A stretch of DNA of 8,769 nt from CAG-390 sp964590755 (GCA_964590755.1 CAZPYK010000067.1:1-8769), one strand, 5' to 3'; numbered from the stretch's first letter, positions 1-6,132 are shown. Translations and numbers: made by a program. The notes: generated by a model from the letters alone, not told the origin.

Positions 1-31
1 CACTGCCTCTTTTCCTCACGGTAAGGGGATT

Positions 32-367
32 TTACTTTGGCAACTTACCAAAAAGAAGAGTCGAGCCGGCGGCAATCGCCAACGCCGCGCCGACAAAAAA
101 GCCGATAAAAAACACCAGCGCATTCTTGCTCTTTCTTTTTCGCGCTCGTACGTTTTTGAGTTTTTTTCCGTTCACGCCTGTCTGTACGCGATTCACCCGC
201 GCCGCCGCCTCGATTATCCTGTTTGCCTCGGACAGCATTTCGCATTCGGCGACGGATGCGTCGGAGACATTGGGTCTAAGCACAAAATACGCACATTCGA
301 ACATGCTCTTTCCGACAGCGTCAAATTCCTGTAACAAGATAATCTCTCGTTTTATTCCCTTAACCAT
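32..367 (-). CDS. Conserved hypothetical small membrane protein with C-terminal anchor
   Basis: The product is 111 aa. The first ~60 residues (MVKGIKREIILLQEF..., then a predicted helix) look like a soluble domain. Residues ~68-82 are very rich in Lys/Arg, and ~82-105 form one hydrophobic, Gly/Ala-rich membrane segment followed by a short GKLPK tail. This suggests a cytoplasmic N-terminal domain anchored by a C-terminal helix. The N-terminus resembles small clostridial proteins of unknown function that begin with M[VI]KG-x-x-R (from memory, not searched). I chose ATG at 365-367 because a GAGG lies 12 bases upstream. A GTG at 383-385 would add six residues (MRSCCI) but has no ribosome binding site. 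No clear promoter is seen. The gene is divergent from the abrB-type gene. Function is unknown. Confidence 0.65.
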   Translation of the reverse strand: MVKGIKREIILLQEFDAVGKSMFECAYFVLRPNVSDASVAECEMLSEANRIIEAAARVNRVQTGVNGKKLKNVRARKRKSKNALVFFIGFFVGAALAIAAGSTLLFGKLPK

Positions 368-385
368 TATGCAACACGACCTCAC

Positions 386-543
386 ATGTTTTTTGACCGC
401 CCGGGCATTGTCAATTCTATTATTTGCCGTTTTTGCGGCTGTAATTCAGGTGCTTTTCATCGGTTACCATTATGTTTGTGTGAATTTATAACAAATAAAT
501 AATGTACAATATGTAAAACAGAAATTGCATTCGGCAAAACATG
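386..543. other. AT-rich intergenic region between divergent genes
   Basis: This stretch separates the minus-strand membrane-protein gene from the plus-strand abrB promoter. I see no conserved RNA or gene in it. There is a small GCCG/CGGC hairpin near 425-440 and an AT-rich run at 480-530 with loosely repeated TGTACAATATGTAAAA-like sequence. That run could hold regulator sites, but nothing is definite. Confidence 0.3.
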
Positions 544-572
544 TTGACTTATGCTGAAAAATGTTGTAAAAT
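544..572 (+). promoter_or_regulatory. Sigma-A promoter of the abrB-type gene
   Basis: TTGACT (544-549), a 17-base spacer, then TAAAAT (567-572), giving a predicted start near 579 and a ~30-base leader. A TATAAT also occurs at 572-577, but it would need a 22-base spacer. The boxes lie in an AT-rich region where ATGTTGACTT and ATGTTGTAAA form an imperfect direct repeat, which could be an autoregulatory site. Confidence 0.7.
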
Positions 573-609
573 ATAATCACATTATGGAAGGAGGCTGTCA
601 AGATACTAA

Positions 610-855
610 ATGAAATCGACAGGAATCGTACGCAAAATCGATGAGCTCGGCAGGATCGTACTCCCCATGGAGCTGCGTAAAATGCTTGATCTGAATGTTA
701 AAGACCCGGTGGAGATATTCGTGGATAACGAAAGAATTATTTTGCAAAAGTACTACCCCGCTTGCATATTCTGCGGCGACGCGGACGATGTTGTGTATTA
801 TAACGGCAAACGTGTCTGCGCAAAATGCATAGCGGAGCTCAAAGCCAAATTCTGA
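610..855 (+). CDS. AbrB/SpoVT-type transcriptional regulator with CxxC-CxxC tail
   Basis: The product is 81 aa. Residues 1-47 form an AbrB (swapped-hairpin, SpoVT-AbrB) DNA-binding domain with the family signature STGIVRKIDELGRIVLP-E-LR and EIFVDNERIILQKY. The C-terminal part carries C52xxC55 and C70xxC73, a likely zinc-binding knuckle that replaces the usual multimerisation tail. AbrB-family proteins bind DNA as dimers or tetramers and in Firmicutes control transition-state and sporulation genes; that role here is inference. AAGGAGG at 588-594 is the ribosome binding site. Its 15-base spacing to ATG 610 is unusually long, but an in-frame TAA at 607 rules out any earlier start. The gene is monocistronic, with its own promoter and terminator. 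Its targets cannot be read from the sequence. Confidence 0.9.
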   Translation: MKSTGIVRKIDELGRIVLPMELRKMLDLNVKDPVEIFVDNERIILQKYYPACIFCGDADDVVYYNGKRVCAKCIAELKAKF

Positions 856-941
856 TCTCGACAGATCATCATCGCCTTTTCTTCAAGGCATTTGATAACC
901 GGAGAAACACTGCAACAACGGTGCCTCCGCAGCATTAAAAT

Positions 942-978
942 AATCATCGGAGGGTCACCGCACCCTCCGATGATTTTT
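942..978. terminator. Bidirectional intrinsic terminator between abrB-type gene and xpt
   Basis: A 14-bp perfect stem (942-955 with 962-975) encloses a 6-base CACCGC loop. On the plus strand it is followed by TTTT; on the minus strand by a TTATTTTAA run. It can end both convergent transcripts. Confidence 0.9.
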
Positions 979-998
979 CAAGATCAAATTTCGAAGCG

Positions 999-1574
999 TT
1001 AATCGTCAAGAAGTATCATACGACCGCCATCGTCAAGCCCCACGCGAGCCAAGGAATGCAGATCGACATCCATAGCGCGAATACGGTCACCGCCCGGTTG
1101 AAAAGCCTTCTCAACGCATATACCGGCGCCCACAACGGTTGCGCCGGCTTGACCGACAATATCGATCAACCCCTTCAGCGCCTCGCCGTCCGCCAAAAAA
1201 TCGTCTATGAGCAGGACTCTGTCCTTCGAAGAAATATATTTCTTGTCAACCCTAACATCAAATACCGTACCGCGAGTAAAGGAACGCACAAGAGATGAAT
1301 ATGTGCCGTCTCCCAAATTCTTTGATTGTGTTTTTTTTGCAAAGAGCACATCTACGTTGAAATACCGCGCCGCAAGACAAGCTATGCCTATACCGGACGC
1401 TTCAACGGTCATAATGAGAGTGGGCTTCTTATCGGCAAAAATGCGATAAAACTCCTGCCCTATCTTGTCTATAAGCTCGATGTTCATGCGATGGTTTAAA
1501 AACTCCGACACTATTACAACGCCACCCGAGCGTAATTCACCGTGCTCTTTTATCATTTGTTTTAAAAGTTCCAT
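999..1574 (-). CDS. xpt: Xanthine phosphoribosyltransferase
   Basis: The product is 191 aa, close to the ~194 aa of Bacillus subtilis Xpt. This cytoplasmic purine-salvage enzyme makes XMP from xanthine and PRPP. The PRPP-binding motif VLLIDDFLADGEA is at ~120-132, with the paired acidic residues of type I phosphoribosyltransferases. Other Xpt-like segments are SEFLNHRMN (~23-31), VEASGI (57-62), RSFT (97-100) and GAGICVEKAFQPGGD (149-163). ATG 1574 is preceded by GGAG seven bases away. The gene stands alone. No xanthine permease gene (pbuX) follows, and its terminator is shared with the abrB-type gene. Its promoter leaves a ~54-base leader, too short for a purine riboswitch. Confidence 0.95.
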   Translation of the reverse strand: MELLKQMIKEHGELRSGGVVIVSEFLNHRMNIELIDKIGQEFYRIFADKKPTLIMTVEASGIGIACLAARYFNVDVLFAKKTQSKNLGDGTYSSLVRSFTRGTVFDVRVDKKYISSKDRVLLIDDFLADGEALKGLIDIVGQAGATVVGAGICVEKAFQPGGDRIRAMDVDLHSLARVGLDDGGRMILLDD

Positions 1575-1634
1575 TGTCGCTCCTTTTCCATCGGGGACAT
1601 TGAGGACATATGCCTCCCCGCAGATCTCGCTTTT

Positions 1635-1663
1635 ATTGTATCACAAAAAACACCGTCGGTAAA
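1635..1663 (-). promoter_or_regulatory. xpt promoter
   Basis: On the minus strand, TTTACC (1658-1663), 17 bases, then TACAAT (1635-1640). A TGA directly before the -10 box makes it an extended -10. The start is predicted near 1628. The leader could form a weak GGGGA/TCCCC or GAGG/CCTC hairpin. Confidence 0.7.
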
Positions 1664-1696
1664 TACCCGAAAGGCACAATTTGATGATTTTTTTTA

Positions 1697-1732
1697 TTTT
1701 TTCAGCTTTTTAGTCGCGAAAGCTTGAAAAAA
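1697..1732. repeat. A/T-tract inverted repeat between divergent promoters
   Basis: T6-C-AGCTTT (1697-1709) pairs with AAAGCT-(T)-G-A6 (1719-1732) around a 9-base loop. It has the form of a bidirectional terminator but lies between two divergent promoters. It may instead act as an UP element for the 1736-1764 promoter, since the A/T tract directly precedes its -35 box, or as a protein-binding site. Confidence 0.35.
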
Positions 1733-1735
1733 ATA

Positions 1736-1764
1736 TTGATTACGACACGTTTTTATGATAAAAT
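1736..1764 (+). promoter_or_regulatory. Promoter of the DivIVA-like/XRE/lipoprotein/GNAT operon
   Basis: TTGATT (1736-1741), a 17-base spacer, then TAAAAT (1759-1764), with TGA immediately upstream of the -10 (extended -10). It lies just after A/T-rich tracts. The start is predicted near 1771, about 146 bases before the first start codon. Confidence 0.75.
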
Positions 1765-1770
1765 ATATAC

Positions 1771-1916
1771 TGAAAAGTTATACAAATGCCCAAAATATAA
1801 CTGGGGGATGATCGGAGCACGATCTTGGCTTGTCGGCGTCGCCGCGCATGCCGTCCGCTTCTCACTCCGCGAGAAAGGAGCCTTTCGCCGCCGGGCGAAA
1901 GCCACGGTACTTTAAT
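1771..1916 (+). promoter_or_regulatory. Long structured 5' leader of the operon
   Basis: A ~146-base leader contains serial hairpins: GTTATA/TATAAC (1778-1783 with 1796-1801), GATCG/CGATC (1810-1814 with 1820-1824), CGGC/GCCG around 1835-1845, and an 8-bp stem CTTTCGCC/GGCGAAAG (1882-1889 with 1894-1901, loop GCCG). The only good ribosome binding site, GAAAGGAG (1873-1880), is 36 bases from ATG 1917, and the last hairpin lies between them. This could be a translational control region. I compared it with purine, THF, ZTP, c-di-GMP, glycine, guanidine and T-box consensus features from memory and recognised none. Confidence 0.5.
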
Positions 1917-2930
1917 ATGACATTCCGCAATTCGATAAGAGGATATAACAAAAAAGACGTAAACGAATACATCGCAAGCATCGACGCAAAGCACGCCGAG
2001 GATATTTCCGATGCGTCCGCCAAAACAGACGAACTGCGAGCCGAACTCGAATCCGCAAAAAATTTGAGCGAGATCAAGCTGTCGGGGCTGGAAGCATCGT
2101 TACGCGCCTCCGCCGCGACGATCAAAACATACGAAAAAAAGACATCAGAACTCGGTCAGGCGCTTTCGACAGCCCAAATCGACGCCGAAAAAGCCAAAAA
2201 TGATGCCGAAAGGTTCAAGCGCAGATGCGCGGATGCCGAGGCAAAGCTTTCCAAGCAAGCGGACGAGATAATCCGTTTGAAAGCCGCAGTGCTCAGCGCG
2301 GCAACACAATCCCCGACCGACGAGGAGCTTGCCGAACTGCGCAGAAAGGCAGTGTTATACGACGAGCTGGAGGCAAAGCAGCCGGCAATTCCGCAATCCG
2401 GTGCTGCCGCCGAGGCGGACAATGTTATACAGTCCGCACACGTCGAGGCGGAGAGCATCCGCACCGAAGCTCTGCGAAACAATGCCGAATCGATCGAAGC
2501 TGCAAAAAAGCAGGTTAACGATGAGCTGGCAGAGATCTATGAGCTGATACGCCGTGCCGCGAACGAAGAATTGGACGGCATACTGACGCGCATCCGTTCG
2601 GCAAGCGCCGAGGTCATAAAGCTGCAAGAACAATTCAGCGACCAGAACCGTGACGCCGCCGAGCGCCTGGAAAGCATGCGCAACGAGCTTGAAGGTGAAA
2701 TAGAAAAAAAGCTGAATGAAACACGCGAACGCACACGTGCCGTGCACGAAGCCAAAGACAGTTCGGAAGCGTCAAAAAAGGTTGCTCTCGCGTCATCGCA
2801 GAGGCCCAACGTCGATAAAGCCGTGAACAACGACGATACAAGAAAGTCCGCGCATCGTACCGCTTCAAACGAGCGCGAACGCATCGGTCGCGCCAAGGAA
2901 ACAATGTTTAGGTTCGGGCGCAGAAAATGA
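1917..2930 (+). CDS. DivIVA-like coiled-coil protein
   Basis: The product is 337 aa. The N-terminus MTFRNSIRGYNKKDVNEYI resembles the membrane-targeting start of DivIVA-family proteins (F-x-x-S-x-R-GY-x-x-x-x-V-x-x-Y/F). Most of residues 20-300 is Glu/Ala/Lys/Arg-rich heptad-like sequence, i.e. long coiled coil, with a basic tail. DivIVA relatives sit at curved membranes, cell poles or septa and recruit partners; the exact role here is unknown. I chose ATG 1917 because it starts the conserved segment. The frame stays open upstream to TTG 1830 and ATG 1848, giving a low-complexity extension (MSASPRMPSASHS...) that looks like translated leader. It is the first gene of a four-gene operon, and its TGA overlaps the next ATG (ATGA). 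Confidence 0.75.
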   Translation: MTFRNSIRGYNKKDVNEYIASIDAKHAEDISDASAKTDELRAELESAKNLSEIKLSGLEASLRASAATIKTYEKKTSELGQALSTAQIDAEKAKNDAERFKRRCADAEAKLSKQADEIIRLKAAVLSAATQSPTDEELAELRRKAVLYDELEAKQPAIPQSGAAAEADNVIQSAHVEAESIRTEALRNNAESIEAAKKQVNDELAEIYELIRRAANEELDGILTRIRSASAEVIKLQEQFSDQNRDAAERLESMRNELEGEIEKKLNETRERTRAVHEAKDSSEASKKVALASSQRPNVDKAVNNDDTRKSAHRTASNERERIGRAKETMFRFGRRK

Positions 2931-3805
2931 ATATCGGCGAACGAATAAAAAAACTGCGCTCTGCCAAGATGTTGACTCAGGCAGAGCTGGCAGGAGACAA
3001 GATAACACGCAATATGCTTTCCCGCATTGAAAACGGAGCCGCCCTTCCCTCTCTGTCAACCGTCACATATCTTGCCGCAAGGCTGGGAGTTCCCGCCGGC
3101 TTTTTAATGGCCGAGGACGGCGACGAATTCTATTATAAAAAAATGAATTCCATGCCGAATATAAAGCGTGCATTCGTCGCCGGAGATTTTAAGATATGCC
3201 GAGACATGTGTGCGGAGCTTGGCGGAGCTGATGACGAAACATTGGCGCTCTCCTGCCTCTGTTCCTTTAACTTGGCAAAAGAGAAGTTCTTCGAGGGCAA
3301 GCTCGGCGAATCCACCGAGCTGTTCGAGGATGTCATTCTTCACTGCGATGACTCGATCTACCCCAACGATGCCATGCGAGAAAAATCCGCGGTTTATCTG
3401 TCATATATGCATGAAATATCGCCATCGGTCGGCTCGGAGCTCGGGTCTGATGCGATTCCGCCGGAGGCATTGTCCGATCCGTTTTGCCGTTATTATGCCG
3501 CTCTGCGTGCTCTTGACGGCAAAAACGGCGGTGCGGCAGCCGCGCTTTATCTTGAAGGAGTCGGATCCGAGGAGCATCAATATGCCGCACACATACGCGC
3601 GCGCGTCGCAATTGATAAGCATGATCATCGTGCGGCTTATTCGGAACTGCGCGAGCTGTTGACAAGCGAGCTTGAACTCTCGGCTCCGATGATGTATTTC
3701 ATATTTTCGGACCTGGAAAAGTGCTGCAGTGAGATGTCCGATTATCGCGGTGCTTATGAATACTCCGGCGACAAGATCGGATTGCTCGAAAAATTTTTGA
3801 GGTGA
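2927..3805 (+). CDS. XRE-family HTH regulator with helical-repeat C-terminal half
   Basis: The product is 292 aa. Residues 3-61 form a typical Cro/C1 helix-turn-helix (GERIKKLRSAKMLTQAELA...RNMLSRIENGAALPSLSTVTYLAARLGVP), which binds DNA. Residues ~75-290 are alpha-helical, with Ala/Leu-rich helix pairs reminiscent of the TPR-like sensor regions of PlcR/Rgg-type regulators; no individual repeat can be assigned with certainty. Translation is coupled to the DivIVA-like gene through an ATGA overlap, so the two proteins should be made in similar amounts. This is unusual for a DNA-binding regulator and a scaffold-like protein. It could regulate its own operon or act as a helical adaptor. Inducer and targets are unknown. 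Confidence 0.85.
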   Translation: MNIGERIKKLRSAKMLTQAELAGDKITRNMLSRIENGAALPSLSTVTYLAARLGVPAGFLMAEDGDEFYYKKMNSMPNIKRAFVAGDFKICRDMCAELGGADDETLALSCLCSFNLAKEKFFEGKLGESTELFEDVILHCDDSIYPNDAMREKSAVYLSYMHEISPSVGSELGSDAIPPEALSDPFCRYYAALRALDGKNGGAAAALYLEGVGSEEHQYAAHIRARVAIDKHDHRAAYSELRELLTSELELSAPMMYFIFSDLEKCCSEMSDYRGAYEYSGDKIGLLEKFLR

Positions 3806-3809
3806 CGCC

Positions 3810-4184
3810 ATGCGCCTGTGCAAAGCTTTATCGTTCGTAATTCTCGGTCTTATACCAACGCTCGTCATGTGCGCCTGTTCACCGTATTCCTCGGGAAAGC
3901 CCGACTTTGACGCAGGCGAAACACTTACTCCCGCAGATGTCGAATCCATATTGGCTGCCATTTCCGAACAGGAAGCCGCAGTGACCGAAAAATATACCGC
4001 CGCGACCGACGCGGAGGGCAAAACGATAGTTTATTGGACACCATCCGGGAAGGTGTGGCACATCAGCGCGGAATGTCAAACTCTTGCAAGATCAAGCAAT
4101 ATATCATCCGGAACTACAGAGGACGCAGAGCTTGCCGGCAAGACCGGAGAATGCTCGGTGTGCGGAAAGGGAGCTTCACAATGA
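3810..4184 (+). CDS. Small lipoprotein with His/Cys putative metal-binding domain
   Basis: The product is 124 aa. A short signal sequence (MRLCKALSFVILGLIPTLVM) ends in M-C-A-C, so Cys23 is the likely lipidated residue, with Ala at -1; Cys21 is an alternative. A linker follows to ~70. The C-terminal domain (VYWTPSGKVWH-x4-C-x2-L...C-x2-C) has His84, Cys89, Cys115 and Cys118. I recall this pattern from small domains on clostridial secreted proteins related to the zinc-binding Ada/ComEC-type tail. The predicted location is the outer face of the membrane, with zinc binding inferred. GAGGTG (3799-3804) is the ribosome binding site, overlapping the end of the XRE gene. The TGA overlaps the GNAT start (ATGA). 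Confidence 0.75.
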   Translation: MRLCKALSFVILGLIPTLVMCACSPYSSGKPDFDAGETLTPADVESILAAISEQEAAVTEKYTAATDAEGKTIVYWTPSGKVWHISAECQTLARSSNISSGTTEDAELAGKTGECSVCGKGASQ

Positions 4185-4714
4185 TAAACAAAAACATAGT
4201 TGTAAATCGTGCAACATTGCGTGACACCGACGATATAATGAACATTGTCGAGGAAGCACGTGAAAACATAGGAAGGTTGGGAATAGACCAGTGGCAGTAC
4301 GGCTATCCCAATCGCGAAGTAATGATCAGGGATATCAAGGCAGGTGTTTCATTTATCGTGAGAGTCCCCGACGCCGATAACATCTGCGTCGGCACATTCG
4401 CCGCCATAGATTCGGGAGATCCCGCTTATGATCAGATATTTGAAGGAAGTTGGCTGACAAGCGGTTCATACATTGCCCTGCACCGATTTGCGGTCGCACG
4501 CAAATATTGGGGCACGGGAGTAAGTGACGGAATTATTGAATATTTGAAAGGCTATTGTGCCGAACGCGAGATAGAAAGTATACGCATCGACACACATCGC
4601 GGCAATTATCCCATGATTCGCATGCTCGAACGCACCGGCTTTTCGATGTGCGGCGTTATCTATTTAAAGAACGGCGAGCATCGCGTGGCTTACGAGCTCC
4701 CCGCGCGCCGCTGA
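4181..4714 (+). CDS. GNAT-family N-acetyltransferase
   Basis: The product is 177 aa, typical for a GCN5-related N-acetyltransferase, which moves acetyl from acetyl-CoA to an amine. Beta strand 4 and motif A, which bind the CoA pyrophosphate, lie at ~98-122 (IALHRFAVARKYWGTGVSDGI, shown in part), with the loop KYWGTG. Motif B is ERTGFSMCGVIYL (150-162). The early segment DQWQYGYPN (36-44) is common in clostridial GNATs of unknown substrate. The ribosome binding site AAGGGAG ends ~7 bases before ATG 4181. The frame is open farther upstream to 4034, but that part only overlaps the lipoprotein gene. It is last in the operon. The substrate cannot be predicted. Confidence 0.88.
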   Translation: MINKNIVVNRATLRDTDDIMNIVEEARENIGRLGIDQWQYGYPNREVMIRDIKAGVSFIVRVPDADNICVGTFAAIDSGDPAYDQIFEGSWLTSGSYIALHRFAVARKYWGTGVSDGIIEYLKGYCAEREIESIRIDTHRGNYPMIRMLERTGFSMCGVIYLKNGEHRVAYELPARR

Positions 4715-4806
4715 ACGCCGTTAAAACGCAACGCGTATCATACGCAGACGCTTTAGCTCAAAAAATTGCATTTGGCACCCGTAACGAATCTATATTGCTA
4801 TTATTT

Positions 4807-4842
4807 TGATGGCGTGTCTCGCGCAAGCGAGACACGCCATCA
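4807..4842. terminator. Long perfect hairpin with GCAA tetraloop between convergent genes
   Basis: A 15-bp perfect stem (4808-4822 with 4827-4841), extended one pair to 4807/4842, is closed by a GCAA (GNRA) loop. It lies between the convergent GNAT and metallophosphoesterase genes, so termination is the likely role. There is no real T tract on either side (ATTTG on plus, ATCAAAATAA on minus), so it may be a weak terminator or a 3'-end RNA stabiliser. The upstream part, 4715-4806, holds only a small GCGTA/TACGC hairpin (4733-4745). Confidence 0.6.
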
Positions 4843-4883
4843 TTTGCGCTTTGGCAAAGCCGCAGCAATCACGAACTCAAAGT

Positions 4884-5849
4884 CTATCGTTCGCAGTTGT
4901 CTTTGCGAATTCTGTTGGCATGTCGCCTTCCGTCCTTCCCTTTTCGATAAAACTCGACGATCTCCTGCTCGGTGAGTTTCATTCCCAAGCTTATCGCCGC
5001 AGAACGCCATGCATTTTCATCATCAATGCCGTCGGCTTCACCGACGAGCTTCAAAAGCCTCAGCACGCATTCCTCGCCCGTAATAATATCATAAAGTATC
5101 CCGATCGCCCAATAATTTGCCGCATCAACCAATCCGCTTGCAAACTGCGAGCGGATAACTTCCTCAATATCGTACCGCACCTCGCAAAGCGCACAAGTTA
5201 CATTGCCGTCGCAAATTTCCAGCAATGCGTATTGCGAGCACTTCGTTCCGCCGTGCGGGATGCCGACCGAGCCCGGATTGATAATCGTCTTACCCGGGCT
5301 CTGCAGCATATATTGCTTATGACTGTGTCCGGTGATCATATAAGCGCGTTTCATTCCGAGAAAGATCTCCGCGGCATGCCCGTCTTCACTGTCAAAATAA
5401 TATCTGTCATTATTCATTGTCGAATGAGCAATATCAATCATGACACCGTTTATCTCTATTGTATCGGATATCTTCAAGCTTCTGAAGAAATCCAGGTCTA
5501 TTTTGCTCAAATGATCGTATGTAAACAAAAGCGAACCGGATCTTGAGCCGGGAGCAAATCCGCCTATACCGCTCTCGTGATCCAACATATATCCTTCACG
5601 ATTGCCGCGCAGGCAAACCGTGGGATAGCGCCTGCGGATCCTGTGAACAAGCTCCATTGTCTTTTCGGTTTCGGCAAGATCGGAAACATAGTCGCCAAGA
5701 AAAACGAATCCGCGCGCACCGCGTTGCAAGGCATCTCTGTAGCATCTTCGAAAAGCATGGTAATTGGAGTGTATGTCGGACATCACAGCAACCTTATTAC
5801 CTTGTACATTAATGCGCTGCATATCGGCACCGTGATAATAATCAGGCAT
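4884..5849 (-). CDS. Calcineurin-like metallophosphoesterase
   Basis: The product is 321 aa. The metallophosphoesterase motifs appear in order: D25-x-H27 (MSDIHSN), G52-D53 (FLGDYVSD), G82-N83-R84-E85, H142 (IAHS) and G174-H175-S176-H177. They build a two-metal site that hydrolyses phosphoesters, as in YfcE/MJ0936-type enzymes. In the third motif, Arg stands where many relatives (GNHD/E) have His. The ~110 residues after ~210 form an extra, mostly helical C-terminal domain that I do not recognise. Substrate is unknown; a cyclic nucleotide or phosphomonoester would be typical. The start at 5849 has AAAGGA 12 bases upstream; Met10 (5822) is an alternative with a weaker site. The promoter and ~150-base leader are listed separately. 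Confidence 0.88.
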   Translation of the reverse strand: MPDYYHGADMQRINVQGNKVAVMSDIHSNYHAFRRCYRDALQRGARGFVFLGDYVSDLAETEKTMELVHRIRRRYPTVCLRGNREGYMLDHESGIGGFAPGSRSGSLLFTYDHLSKIDLDFFRSLKISDTIEINGVMIDIAHSTMNNDRYYFDSEDGHAAEIFLGMKRAYMITGHSHKQYMLQSPGKTIINPGSVGIPHGGTKCSQYALLEICDGNVTCALCEVRYDIEEVIRSQFASGLVDAANYWAIGILYDIITGEECVLRLLKLVGEADGIDDENAWRSAAISLGMKLTEQEIVEFYRKGKDGRRHANRIRKDNCER

Positions 5850-5880
5850 CGTTACGACAAATCCTTTCCGTTATTATTGA

Positions 5881-5973
5881 TTTCGGATTGATGGCATTTT
5901 TTTAGGGACGGTGTTTTAAAGACTTCCGCTCTCTGTCGCGAGGAACGCAATGTCGGCAATCCGAAAAAACACC
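5881..5973 (-). promoter_or_regulatory. Metallophosphoesterase leader with interleaved complementary pairs (possible pseudoknot)
   Basis: The leader runs from ~6002 to 5850. Two long complementary pairs interleave. P1 joins AAAACACC (5966-5973) with GGTGTTTT (5910-5917), 8 bp. P2 joins TTTCGGATTG (5881-5890) with CAATCCGAAA (5957-5966), 10 bp; the pairs share base 5966. Along the minus-strand RNA the order is P1, P2, P1', P2', which is pseudoknot topology, or else two competing folds. The 39 bases between can form a smaller GCG/CGC hairpin. No T-tract terminator is visible, and the ribosome binding site at 5862-5867 is just outside P2. I recognise no known riboswitch class. Confidence 0.5.
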
Positions 5974-6001
5974 CCTTGGGGCAATCATATACATTTTTCA
6001 T

Positions 6002-6040
6002 CTATTGAATTATATCACAGCATCGGACGATATTCAATAG
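6002..6040. repeat. 9-bp inverted repeat spanning the metallophosphoesterase promoter (operator candidate)
   Basis: CTATTGAAT (6002-6010) and ATTCAATAG (6032-6040) are perfect inverted copies 21 bases apart. One arm contains the whole -35 box; the other covers the end of the -10 box and the predicted start site. A dimeric repressor bound here would block RNA polymerase. The spacing is wide for a single dimer. Confidence 0.45.
6009..6037 (-). promoter_or_regulatory. Promoter of the metallophosphoesterase gene
   Basis: On the minus strand, TTGAAT (6032-6037), 17 bases, then a perfect TATAAT (6009-6014) preceded by TGA (extended -10). The start is predicted near 6002. It separates this gene from the tmRNA unit. 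Confidence 0.8.
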
Positions 6041-6132
6041 TTCGCACGAAATATTCGAAAATCAATATGTAACGCTTTTCGTGATACGGTATATCTTGTG
6101 CACCTGCGAGGGGGCGATCGTGCATGCTCCGA

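Noticed and set aside
386..414. TTGACA (409-414, minus) with AAACAT as promoter for the small membrane protein
   Set aside because: The -10 match is poor, and the start of transcription would fall on the GAGG ribosome binding site, leaving almost no leader.
1575..1634. Purine riboswitch upstream of xpt
   Set aside because: The predicted leader is only ~54 bases and lacks the conserved three-way-junction and loop sequences of purine aptamers.
1830..1916. N-terminal extension of the DivIVA-like protein (TTG 1830 or ATG 1848)
   Set aside because: The extra residues are low-complexity and unlike the family start; the conserved MTFRNSIRGY segment begins at 1917. Kept as a possible alternative only.
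2156..2904. Several minus-strand open frames opposite the DivIVA-like gene
   Set aside because: They are Ser/Ala/Arg-rich shadows of the biased coiled-coil codons, with no ribosome binding sites.
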